This document shows positions 36,756 through 45,241 of a stretch of DNA of 64,000 nucleotides, one piece after another. Each line of letters begins with the position of its first letter. Position 1 is the stretch's first letter. A model generated the notes under the pieces. It saw only the letters and a list, made by a program, of their open reading frames with translations, was not told the DNA's origin and did no database searches. Origin of the DNA: CAYVWB01 sp964455395 (GTDB taxonomy: Bacteria; Desulfobacterota; Desulfovibrionia; Desulfovibrionales; Desulfovibrionaceae); the NCBI GenBank assembly GCA_964455395.1, contig CAYVWB010000018.1, positions 7,464 through 71,463 of the forward strand, read 5' to 3'. Made by a program: the position numbers and the translations under genes.

Positions 36756-39104
36756 ATGCAGCGGTATCTACGCTCCCTCGGCGCAAAAGTGATCCTTCTC
36801 ATGATTGGCGTCTCCCTGGTCGCCTTCGGCGGCCTCTATCTCGCCAACGCGCACTGGCAGAAGCAAGCCAGCGTGGAGCTTTTGGAAAACGCCTCGCAGC
36901 AAGCGTCCGCCTTGCTCATGGAGGCCGTACGCGGCCCCATGGCCATGGGCGACGACGCCGGCACCGCTGCGCAGTTCGCCAACCTCGGCGCCCGGTTCCC
37001 CGGCATTCAGGCTTATCTGCTGGACTCCGACGGCGAAGTCACCTACGCCACGCAACCCCACGCCGTCCGCAAGAAGATCACCGCAGCAGTGCGCGCCGAC
37101 GAACTCGATCCCCTGCTGGAATCCGTGCTGGGCCCCCCGCGTGAGGCCACGGCGGGACGCGCCGTCGCCATCGACGGGACGCCCTTCTTCCTGGAGCTCA
37201 CCCGCGTCCCCAATGAGGACTCCTGCCACCATTGCCATGGCGACAGCCGCGCCACCCTGGGCGCCATGGTCATGCTCCAGAACGCCGAGCCCGCCTTCGC
37301 CCGCATCGACGCCGTGCAACAACGCAGCGCGCTCCTCTCTCTGGGGGGGATGGCGGTGCTGCTGGTGGTGCTGGGCCTCTTTCTGCGCTACCGTCTGGTG
37401 CAGCGCATCCGCGCCCTTGCCGAGACGGCGGACGCCGTGGAGGAAGGCGAGCTGAACGTCACCTTCCCCACTGCCGGCGACGACGAGCTCGGCCGCCTCG
37501 GCAGACGGCTGCAGAGCATGGTGAAATCCATTCGCGATCAACTGGAGTACAACCGCGGCGTGCTCCAGAGCATGACAGCGCCCCTCTTCGTCACGGACGC
37601 GCAAGGCGTCATCACCTTCTGCAACGAGCCCCTCGCCAGAGCCTTGGACATGGACCGGGAAGACGTGCTGGGCCGCCGTGGCGGCGAGTTCGTCCGCGAT
37701 CCCGAAGCAGGCGACGTGGTGGCGCAGGCGCTCGCTTCCTGCAACGGCCGCGACGGCTTCGTACGGCACAAGCGCAGCGACGACGTCGTGGTCCCCTTGC
37801 GCTACGAGATATCCCCCATCTGCGATGCGGAGGGCGAAGTCACCGGTGTGCTCGGCGTCTTCATGGACCTCACCAGCGAGGAGCAGGAGAAGAACCGCAT
37901 CCGCGCTCACGGCGAGAACCTCCAACTCGTCGGCGACCAGGTGATGGAAGTGGCCAAACGGCTGGCGCGGTCCGCCGAGGAACTCTCCGCGCAAATGGAC
38001 GACCTGACCGGCGGCGTGGAACACACTGCCCGCCAGACGGACGACTTGGCCATGGCCATGGAACAGATGAACGGCGCCATGCTCGAAGTGGCCGGCGGAG
38101 CCGGCGAGGTGGCCTCCGAATCCGAAGAAGCCCGCCAGGTGGCCGCCGAAGGCGGCGAGGAAGTGAAGGAAGCCGTGGCGCGCACCCGCGACGTGGCGGC
38201 CCGCGCGGAACGACTCGCCGCCTCCTTGAGCGAGCTGGACAGCCGCGCCGAAAACATTGGCGCGGTGGTCTCCGTCATCAACGAGATCGCGGACCAGACA
38301 AACCTGCTGGCGCTGAACGCCGCCATCGAAGCAGCGCGCGCCGGCGAGTCCGGCCGTGGTTTCGCCGTGGTGGCGGACGAAGTGCGCAAACTCGCCGAAC
38401 GCACCATGGGCGCCACCCAGGAAGTGGAAAGCGTGGTGGGCGAAATCCAGTCGAGCGCGCGCGAAGCCGTCAGCGAAATGAGCGCCACCAAGGAGATCGT
38501 GGAGGAAAGCGCGGACCGCGCCGGCAAAGCCGTGCGGGTGCTGGAGGAAATCGTCTCCCATGCGGACGCCATCGCCAGCAAGGTGCGCAACATCGCGGCG
38601 GCTTCGCAGGAACAGTCGGACTCCAGCCAGTCCATGAACGCCAACGTCGCGCAGATCAACCAGCGTTCCCAAGACGGCGCGCGCCGCATCGAGGAAGCCA
38701 ACGCAGCCATCAGCGTGGTGGCGGAAATTTCCAAGAACCTTGACCAGCTGGTCGAACTCTTCCGACAAGACCGGCGTTTCTACCCCCGCATCGATCTGCG
38801 CGCCTTCAAACTCTCCCACAAGGTGGTGGTGGAACGCAAAGGCCGCCGCTTCAGCATGGCGCTGGTGGACATCTCCGCCGGCGGCGCCCGGCTGCGCTAC
38901 CTCCACGAGCAGGACAAAGGCGAGGTGCAACAAGGCGAAATCGTCACTTTCTTCGGCCAGTTGCGCCGGGATTCCGAATTCCCGGAGTCCATCCAGTCCG
39001 AGGTGCGCTGGACTGGCGGGCCGCTCTTCGGCGTCCTCTTTGCGCGGCCCGTGGATTTGGGCGTGCGCGGCCTCAAGGAGCTGCTGGACGAAGTGCAGGA
39101 GTGA
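36756..39104 (+). CDS. Heme c-binding chemoreceptor with PAS and C-terminal PilZ domains
   Basis: 782 residues. Helix 1 at 12-31, periplasmic sensor about 32-190 with a c-type heme motif C157-x-x-C160-H161 (SCHHCHGD), helix 2 at about 192-212, HAMP (212-265), PAS (about 270-390), chemoreceptor signalling region with ADQTNLLALNAAIEAARAGE and RGFAVVADEVRKLAE (about 450-660), then a PilZ domain (about 685-780) with RIDLR (RxxxR) and DISAGG (DxSxxG), the cyclic-di-GMP ligands. A heme c sensor fits a redox or oxygen receptor of the DcrA type known from Desulfovibrio. The PilZ end suggests that cyclic-di-GMP modulates signalling. ATG 36756 is chosen; the frame upstream has no domain. The oxygen-reduction genes follow. 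Confidence 0.93.
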   Translation: MQRYLRSLGAKVILLMIGVSLVAFGGLYLANAHWQKQASVELLENASQQASALLMEAVRGPMAMGDDAGTAAQFANLGARFPGIQAYLLDSDGEVTYATQPHAVRKKITAAVRADELDPLLESVLGPPREATAGRAVAIDGTPFFLELTRVPNEDSCHHCHGDSRATLGAMVMLQNAEPAFARIDAVQQRSALLSLGGMAVLLVVLGLFLRYRLVQRIRALAETADAVEEGELNVTFPTAGDDELGRLGRRLQSMVKSIRDQLEYNRGVLQSMTAPLFVTDAQGVITFCNEPLARALDMDREDVLGRRGGEFVRDPEAGDVVAQALASCNGRDGFVRHKRSDDVVVPLRYEISPICDAEGEVTGVLGVFMDLTSEEQEKNRIRAHGENLQLVGDQVMEVAKRLARSAEELSAQMDDLTGGVEHTARQTDDLAMAMEQMNGAMLEVAGGAGEVASESEEARQVAAEGGEEVKEAVARTRDVAARAERLAASLSELDSRAENIGAVVSVINEIADQTNLLALNAAIEAARAGESGRGFAVVADEVRKLAERTMGATQEVESVVGEIQSSAREAVSEMSATKEIVEESADRAGKAVRVLEEIVSHADAIASKVRNIAAASQEQSDSSQSMNANVAQINQRSQDGARRIEEANAAISVVAEISKNLDQLVELFRQDRRFYPRIDLRAFKLSHKVVVERKGRRFSMALVDISAGGARLRYLHEQDKGEVQQGEIVTFFGQLRRDSEFPESIQSEVRWTGGPLFGVLFARPVDLGVRGLKELLDEVQE

Positions 39105-39330
39105 AGCCGCGGCTGCGCTCCAACGCGGCTGTCGCATGCGAGCTTCAATGCCGCCCTGGGGACGTCGTCCCATCTTCCCGACCATCCGCTCCCCCCGTCC
39201 ACCATCGGGCCGCCCCCCTCGCAGGTCGGCTCCGTCGTCAACCCCCTCTCCGGAAGAGCTTTTTCCCCACTGCCGCCATCTGGAGCCGCCGCCCTGCGTG
39301 TGAAGGCGCGCCCTTTTTGCGCACAAGGCC

Positions 39331-39359
39331 TTGAATCGCATGCGTGAACACGCTACGAT
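39331..39359 (+). promoter_or_regulatory. Promoter for the rubrerythrin-like/rubredoxin/roo cluster
   Basis: TTGAAT (39331-39336) and TACGAT (39354-39359) with a 17-base spacer, 156 bases before the first start codon. Each box matches four of six. The rest of the 410-base interval from 39105 to 39514 holds no gene. Confidence 0.42.
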
Positions 39360-39514
39360 ACTCCCTGGACTGTTCGTGATGCGGCTTGTGGACCACCTGA
39401 CCGCGCGATGGCTCAGCCGGCCTCTACGGCTCTGGTCGCCTGCGCGTCGCGGCGCCGTCAGCCTGTCAGAAATCCTCTGAGCCGATTGCACCAACATCTC
39501 TGCAGGGAGCGCGC

Positions 39515-40084
39515 ATGCAACTTCTCGGAAGCAACACCCACACCCGCCTGGCTTGGGCGTTCGTCGCCAAATCCCAGTTGCGCAACCGCCTCGCCTTCAT
39601 GGGCAAACGCGCCAGAAAGGACGGTTTCGTCAAGATCGCCCGCGTACTGGAGGAAGCCTCCGAGCACGAACGCGCTCTCGCCTCCCGGCTCTGCAAGCTC
39701 TTCGCAGGCGAGACTCTGGAAGCCAGCGTGACCGTACGCGCCGAATCCGTGGGAGAGACGCCCGCCAATGTGGACTCGCTGATAGCCGAGTACAACGCCA
39801 TGGCCGGAGGGCTCATGGAAGCAGCCGCCATGGCCAGGGAAGAAGGTTTCGGAGAGGCCGCCGCCGTACTGGGCTCCATGGCCAAAGCTGCGGACCAGTT
39901 CGCCACTCGGCTCGGCGCTGCGCGAGAGGCTCTGATCCACGAGGCGTGCTTCGCCAAGGACACCCCCGTGACCTGGCGTTGCCTGAACTGCGGATTCGCC
40001 CACGAAGCCGCCGCCGCGCCAGCCATGTGCCCGGCATGCGCACACCCGCAGGCTCACTTCGAGGTCTTCGTGGAGGCCTTCTGA
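39515..40084 (+). CDS. Rubrerythrin-like protein with degenerate di-iron site
   Basis: 189 residues aligning along the whole of D. vulgaris-type rubrerythrin. The ferritin-like four-helix part (1-140) keeps E52 and E92 but has K19, L55, A95, A126 and F129 where rubrerythrin has iron ligands, so a di-iron centre is unlikely. The C-terminal rubredoxin-like iron site is intact: C156-x2-C159 and C172-x2-C175 (WRCLNCG, MCPACAHP). The family reduces peroxide using the di-iron site; this one more probably carries or stores electrons, or has a structural role. It is the first gene before rubredoxin and roo. Confidence 0.88.
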   Translation: MQLLGSNTHTRLAWAFVAKSQLRNRLAFMGKRARKDGFVKIARVLEEASEHERALASRLCKLFAGETLEASVTVRAESVGETPANVDSLIAEYNAMAGGLMEAAAMAREEGFGEAAAVLGSMAKAADQFATRLGAAREALIHEACFAKDTPVTWRCLNCGFAHEAAAAPAMCPACAHPQAHFEVFVEAF

Positions 40085-40204
40085 CGCGGACCACGCCGTC
40101 GTCCCTCCTACCCACAATTTTCCTCTTCCCCCCGACGCATTCACGAAAAACCCAAAGAGCACACCCGCGCCGCCACGTGCCGGCGCAACCAAGGAGACAG
40201 CATC

Positions 40205-40366
40205 ATGGAAAAATGGATCTGCGGCATCTGCGGCTGGGAGTACGACCCCGAAAAAGGCGACCCCGACAACGGCGTGAAGCCCGGCACCGCTTTTGAAGAC
40301 CTGCCTGACGACTGGGTCTGCCCCGTGTGCGGCGCGCCCAAGGACGAATTCGTCAAGGCCTCCTAG
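40205..40366 (+). CDS. rub: Rubredoxin
   Basis: 53 residues, canonical. Single Fe(Cys)4 electron carrier: C6, C9, C39 and C42 (ICGICG and VCPVCG). WEYDPEKGDPDNGVKPGT and FEDLPDDWVCP are the fold-defining segments. AAGGAG stands nine bases before ATG. It is the electron donor to the rubredoxin:oxygen oxidoreductase encoded 211 bases downstream. Confidence 0.98.
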   Translation: MEKWICGICGWEYDPEKGDPDNGVKPGTAFEDLPDDWVCPVCGAPKDEFVKAS

Positions 40367-40577
40367 TCGCCTCCGCTCCATCGATCGCCGGCGCCCCGCT
40401 CCCGCGGACCTAGCCCGGAGACAACGCGTCTGCGCCCGGCGCCACAATGCCGGGCTGCAGGCGTTGCGTCCCGGTTTCCCGGCGTGGCGGCGCCCGCTTC
40501 GTCGGCAGGTCCCGCCCCGGGCTGCGGTCGACGCGGGAGCCGAGGGTCCGGCGCAACACCGTTCAAGGAAGGAACCA

Positions 40578-41789
40578 ATGCTACCCCTCGAAATCAAGAA
40601 GGATATATACTGGGTCGGCGGCGTGGACTGGAACAGCCGCGACTTCCACGGCTACTCCCTCTCCCCTTATGGCACCACCTACAACGCCTACCTCGTCAAA
40701 GACGAAAAGGTGACGCTTTTCGACACGGTGAAAGCCGACTTCGCCGGCGACTTGATGTGCGCCATGGGCCACGTGCTGGAATCGCTGGAAGAGGTGGACT
40801 ACCTCGTGGTGAACCACCTGGAGCCGGACCACGCCGGCGCCCTGGACAAGCTGGTGGAAGCCTGCAAGCCCGAGAAGATCTTCACCTCGCCCATGGGCAA
40901 GAAAGCCATGGAAACCTACTTCCACAACTGCGGCGACTGGCCCGTGGAAGTGGTGGAGACCGGCGGAACCCTGAGCCTGGGCCAACGCACCGTGCATTTT
41001 CTGGAAACGAAGATGCTTCACTGGCCCGACTCCATGTTCAGCTACATCGCCGAGGACAAGGTCCTCATCTCCTCGGACGCCTTCGGGCAGAACATCGCTT
41101 CCGTGGAGCGCTTCGCCGACGAGATCGACCGCGACCTGCTCAAGCGCGTGATGACCGAGTACTACGCCAACATCGTCCTGCCCTACTCGCCCATCGTGCT
41201 CAAGATTCTTGACGAAGTGGCGAAGATGGGCATCGAAGTGGAGTACATCTGCCCAGACCACGGCTTGATGTTCCGCGGCGACGACTGCGCCTTCGCCCTG
41301 GAGACCTACCGCGCCTTCGCCGAGCAGAAGCCCACCATGAAAGCGCTCGTGGTCTACGACACCATGTGGCATTCCACAGAGAAACTCGCCCACGCCATCA
41401 TTGAAGGCCTGAAGGACGAAGGCGTCTCCGCGCGGCTCTACTGGATGAAGGCCAATCACCATAGCCGCGTGATGACGGACATGCTGGGCGCCGGCGCCGT
41501 GGTGGTGGGTTCGCCCACGCACAACAACGGCATTCTTCCGACCATGGCGGGCATGCTGCAGTACATGAAGGGCCTGAAGCCGAAGAACCGCATCGGCGGG
41601 GCGTTCGGCTCCTTCGGGTGGAGCGGCGAATCCCCCAAGCATCTGAAAGGCTGGCTGGACGACATGGGCTTCGAGCAGCCTGAAGAACCCCTGCGGGTGA
41701 AGAACGCGCCGACCCACGAGATGCTGGCCGAGGCTGCGGAGTACGGTCGCAAGATCGGTCGCGCGCTCAAAGCCAAAGTGGAAGGCTAG
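40578..41789 (+). CDS. roo: Rubredoxin:oxygen oxidoreductase (flavodiiron protein)
   Basis: 403 residues. Reduces O2 to water (or NO in some members) in the cytoplasm. N-terminal metallo-beta-lactamase-like di-iron domain: ligands H80, E82, D84 and H85 in NHLEPDHAG, H147-region HWPDSMF, SSDAFG and CPDHGLMF. C-terminal flavodoxin domain with FMN loops VYDTMWHSTEK, SPTHNNGILP and FGSFGWSG. ATG 40578 with GGAAGGA just upstream. It follows rubredoxin, and its transcript ends at a strong hairpin (41811-41847). Confidence 0.97.
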   Translation: MLPLEIKKDIYWVGGVDWNSRDFHGYSLSPYGTTYNAYLVKDEKVTLFDTVKADFAGDLMCAMGHVLESLEEVDYLVVNHLEPDHAGALDKLVEACKPEKIFTSPMGKKAMETYFHNCGDWPVEVVETGGTLSLGQRTVHFLETKMLHWPDSMFSYIAEDKVLISSDAFGQNIASVERFADEIDRDLLKRVMTEYYANIVLPYSPIVLKILDEVAKMGIEVEYICPDHGLMFRGDDCAFALETYRAFAEQKPTMKALVVYDTMWHSTEKLAHAIIEGLKDEGVSARLYWMKANHHSRVMTDMLGAGAVVVGSPTHNNGILPTMAGMLQYMKGLKPKNRIGGAFGSFGWSGESPKHLKGWLDDMGFEQPEEPLRVKNAPTHEMLAEAAEYGRKIGRALKAKVEG

Positions 41790-41810
41790 CCTCTTTCCCT
41801 TGCTTCGATC

Positions 41811-41847
41811 CAGGGGGAACGCCGTATCGTGCAGGGCGTTCCCCCTG
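41811..41847 (+). terminator. Hairpin terminator after roo
   Basis: A perfect 13-bp stem (41811-41823 with 41835-41847), loop of 11 bases, 21 bases after the roo stop. No T-run follows, so it is a strong structure that may need Rho or may protect the 3' end of the message. Confidence 0.75.
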
Positions 41848-42308
41848 ACCTCTCGCTTCCCGCGGCCACGCTGCCCCGCTCTCCCGCTGCCCCGTCGCCA
41901 CGCTGTCCCTGGCGTGAGCCCCCGCGTGGACCATGCGGTGGCGACAGTCCTCGCCCTGGCGCGCTTTCGTCGGCAAGCCCAGCGAAAGCACGGCTGCCGC
42001 CGGCTCCCTCCACAGACCCGGGTCTCGTCCGGTCCTGCCTCCGCACCATGCCGCACCGTGTCCTCCTGTCCCTCGTGGAGCGGTCTTTTTGGTGCGCGGG
42101 GGTTGCTTTATGCAGTGGTTTCGGTATGGGTAGGTGTACTCGTAGAATACCCGTCGGAACGACGCGCCGGCGCCGGGCGCAACGTTTGCGCAGTCTCGCG
42201 CGCACGCCTCGGCGGATGACGCGTTGGCCGGCGGTCGCCTCGCAAGGCTGTCGCGCCACGTTACCGTGGAACGCCGTTCGTTGAACCGCCAATCCCAGGG
42301 GGACCCAC
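41848..42308. other. Intergenic region upstream of cydA
   Basis: 461 bases without a gene. A -10-like TAGAAT (42143-42148) is the best promoter candidate for cydA, with a poor -35 box. No operator for FNR or ArcA is seen. Confidence 0.45.
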
Positions 42309-43634
42309 ATGGACGCCTTGATTCTGTCGCGGCTGCAGTTCGCCGTGGCGACGTTCTTCCATTTCATCTTCGTGCCCTTGACGTTGGGCCTCTCCATCAT
42401 CGTGGCGATGATGGAGACGAAATACGTCACCTCCGGCAATGAGACCTACAAGCGCATGGCGAAGTTCTGGGGCAAGCTTTTCCTCATCAACTTCGCGTTG
42501 GGCGTGGTGACGGGCCTCACTCTGGAGTTCCAGTTCGGCACCAACTGGTCCCGCTACTCCGCGTTCGTGGGCGACATCTTCGGCTCCCTGCTCGCTGTGG
42601 AAGCCACGGTGGCGTTCTTTCTGGAGTCCACCATGATCGCGGTGTGGATCTTCGGCTGGGAGCGCATCAACAAGAAGCTGCACGCCGGGGCCATCTGGCT
42701 GGTGGCCATCGCCGCCAACATGTCGGCGTTCTGGATCATCGTGGCCAACGGCTTCATGCAGCACCCCGTGGGCTACGTGCTGCGCAACGGCCGCGCCGAG
42801 CTGGACAACTTCTATGAAGTCATCACCAACCCGTTCGCCTTGCACCAGTACACGCACACGCTCTTCGCCTCGTGGATGCTGGCGGGCTTCTTCGTACTCG
42901 GGGTCTCGGCATACCACTTGATGCGCAAGAACGAGGAAGGTTTCTTCAAAAAGTCGTTCAACTACGGGTTGGGCTTCGCGCTGGTCTTCTCCGTGCTGGT
43001 GGCGGCGCAGGGCCACAGCCATGGCAATCACGTGGCCGAGACGCAACCCACCAAGCTGGCCGCCATGGAGTCGCACTGGGAGACGCAGACCAACGCGCCC
43101 ATGTACCTGCTCACCATCCCCAACTTCGATGAGACGGGGAACTTGGTGGAAGCCATCGGCGTACCGTCGCTGCTCTCCATCCTTGCCTTCAACGACCCCG
43201 ACGCCGAAGTCAAAGGTCTCAACGACTTCCCCCGCGACGAACACCCCCCCGTGTGGATCACCTTCCTGAGCTTCCGGATCATGATCTTCCTGGGAATGCT
43301 CTTCCCCGTGCTGGCCATCCTCGCCTACCTCTGGCGGGACCGGCTCGCCGTGGACAAGCAGTGGTTCGCGCGCGTGCTGCTCTACGCCATGCCGTTGCCC
43401 CTGGTCGCCATCCAAGCCGGCTGGACCGTGGCCGAGGTGGGCCGCCAGCCGTGGATCGTGTGGGGGCTCATGCGAACATCGGACGCCGTCTCGCCTGTCA
43501 CGACGGGGCAGGTCGGCTTCTCCATCATCGTGATCATCGCCCTCTATACGTTCCTCGGCGCCGTGGATTTCTACCTGTTGAGACGCGTGGCCGTCTCGGG
43601 GCCTCCGAAACCGGCTGACGCCCCGCCCCAATAG
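42309..43634 (+). CDS. cydA: Cytochrome bd oxidase subunit I
   Basis: 441 residues, nine predicted membrane helices. Terminal oxidase that reduces O2 to water with quinol; consistent with the menaquinone genes in the window. Heme ligand H18 (ATFFHFI), ETKYVTSGNETY, GVVTGLTLEFQFGTNW, LEST in helix 3, and the Q-loop region GNHVAETQPTKLAAMESHW. The Q-loop is short, as in many anaerobes. ATG 42309 with GGGGGAC upstream. cydB follows 41 bases later. Confidence 0.97.
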   Translation: MDALILSRLQFAVATFFHFIFVPLTLGLSIIVAMMETKYVTSGNETYKRMAKFWGKLFLINFALGVVTGLTLEFQFGTNWSRYSAFVGDIFGSLLAVEATVAFFLESTMIAVWIFGWERINKKLHAGAIWLVAIAANMSAFWIIVANGFMQHPVGYVLRNGRAELDNFYEVITNPFALHQYTHTLFASWMLAGFFVLGVSAYHLMRKNEEGFFKKSFNYGLGFALVFSVLVAAQGHSHGNHVAETQPTKLAAMESHWETQTNAPMYLLTIPNFDETGNLVEAIGVPSLLSILAFNDPDAEVKGLNDFPRDEHPPVWITFLSFRIMIFLGMLFPVLAILAYLWRDRLAVDKQWFARVLLYAMPLPLVAIQAGWTVAEVGRQPWIVWGLMRTSDAVSPVTTGQVGFSIIVIIALYTFLGAVDFYLLRRVAVSGPPKPADAPPQ

Positions 43635-43675
43635 GCCAGCGCCGCCATCACGATCAACCACACAAGGAGACGACA

Positions 43676-44681
43676 ATGCTCGAATCCATCTGGTTCCTCC
43701 TCTGGGGCGTGCTCTGGTCCATGTATTTCGTCATGGACGGGTTCGACCTCGGCATCGGCATGCTCATGCCCTTTCTCGCCAAGAGCGAGCGGGACAGACG
43801 CGTGATGTACAACGCACAAGGTCCCTTCTGGGACGCCAACGAAGTATGGCTCATCACCGCAGGCGGCGTCACCTTCGCTGCTTTCCCGACCGCCTACGGG
43901 GTGCTCTTCTCCAGCCTCTACACGCCGCTCATGCTGTTGCTTTTCGCACTCATCGTGCGGGGCGTCACCTTCGAGTTCCGCCACTTGGAGGAAGGCTCCC
44001 GGTGGAAAAAGACCTGGGATTACTGCATGGTGGGCGGCAGCTTCGTCACGGCGCTCCTGCTGGGCGTCGCCTTCGCCAACATCTTCCGCGGCATCCCCAT
44101 CGACGCCGAGGGCGTGAACCAGGGCCTCTTCTTCGACCTGCTGAACCCCTTCGGCCTGGTCGGCGGCGTCTGCTTCGTGCTCATCTTCTGCTACCACGGG
44201 TCGCTCTGGCTCTCCGTGAAGGCCTCCGACGAGCTGCAACTGCGCGCCGAGAAAACAGCGCGTGGTCTGTGGTGGGTCATCCTCCTCGGCGTCGTGCTCT
44301 TCCTCACGGCTTCGGGGCTCTTCACTTCCCTGTACGACAACTACCTGAGCTTCCCGCCGCTCTTCCTGATCCCCCTTGGCGCGGCTGCGTTCCTGGTGAT
44401 GTCCAAGCGAGCCATGGGGAAAGACAACTACATGCGCGCCTTCATCTACTCGGGCGCCTTCATCGTCTGCGTGGCGTTCTTCGGGCTGGCCGGCATCTAC
44501 CCGGCGCTCCTGCCCTCCAGCATTGCGGACGAGTTCTCCATGACCATCTACAATTCGGCCTCCAGCACGCTGACCCTGCAGATCATGCTCGGCGTGACGC
44601 TGGTCATGGTGCCCATCATCCTGGCGTACCAATTCCTTGTCTACCGCAAGTTCAGCTTCCGGCTGCGCCGCGACGAGGACA
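43676..44681 (+). CDS. cydB: Cytochrome bd oxidase subunit II, 3' end in assembly gap
   Basis: 335 residues are visible before the run of N at 44682. Membrane subunit of the oxidase: MLESIWFLLWGVLWSMYFV, MDGFDLGIGMLMPFL, GPFWDANEVWLITAGG, VRGVTFEFRHLEEG. The final visible residues LRRDED match the tandem copy at 44920, where the sequence continues IYS and stop, so the complete protein is probably 338 residues. The downstream 500 bases hold two further, diverged copies of this gene's last 90 bases plus its terminator (44841-45114). Confidence 0.93.
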
Positions 44682-44781
44682 NNNNNNNNNNNNNNNNNNN
44701 NNNNNNNNNNNNNNNNNNNNNNNNNNNNNNNNNNNNNNNNNNNNNNNNNNNNNNNNNNNNNNNNNNNNNNNNNNNNNNNNN
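44682..44781. other. Assembly gap (100 N)
   Basis: A run of 100 N, probably a scaffold placeholder. By comparison with the 190-base repeat copies the true missing sequence would be about 40 bases: the stop codon of cydB, the linker and the first bases of the terminator. Confidence 0.9.
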
Positions 44782-44967
44782 CCGGTCGGAATCACTCCGG
44801 CCGGGGCCTTCCTGATGCTGCGCGGTCGACCGTCAAACTCGGCGTGACGCTGGTCATGGCGCCCATCATCCTGGCTTACCAATTCCTTGTCTACCGCAAG
44901 TTCAGCTTCCGGCTGCGCCGCGACGAGGACATCTACTCCTGATCCGCAACGACGCGGCTCATGCGCA

Positions 44968-45002
44968 GGCCCCGGTCGGAATCACTCCGGCCGGGGCCTT
45001 CC
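44968..45002 (+). terminator. Terminator of the repeated cydB tail
   Basis: Stem GGCCCCGG (44968-44975) and CCGGGGCC (44991-44998) followed by TTCC. It is repeated in the copy at about 44782-44810. The T-run is short, so efficiency may be modest. Confidence 0.6.
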
Positions 45003-45241
45003 TGATGCTGCGCGGTCGACCGTCAAGCTCGGCGTGACGCTGGTCATGGCGCCCATCATCCTGGCGCACCAATTCCTTGTCTACCGCACGTTCAGCTTCC
45101 GGCTGCGCCAATCCACGAGCAGCGGCCGACGCCTGGAACGCGAGAGGCGCGGTCCGCCCGCATGGAACGAACCGCGCCCGTAGCGCGTGAGGCGCAGGCC
45201 CCGGTGAATCGTGATTGGTGTGGCGAGAGGAGTGAGCGGGT

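Larger units (their letters stand above)
44591..45114. repeat. Tandem copies of the cydB 3' end with terminator
   Basis: Three copies of a segment containing the last 90 bases of cydB begin at 44591, 44841 and 45031. The second and third are 190 bases apart. Copies two and three include the terminator and a 40-base linker; the gap lies between copies one and two. Copies differ at several positions (for example GTG/GCG in VMVPII to VMAPII, GTACC/TTACC/GCACC), and the third loses homology after about 45110. They are real diverged repeats rather than a simple assembly artefact. Confidence 0.85.
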
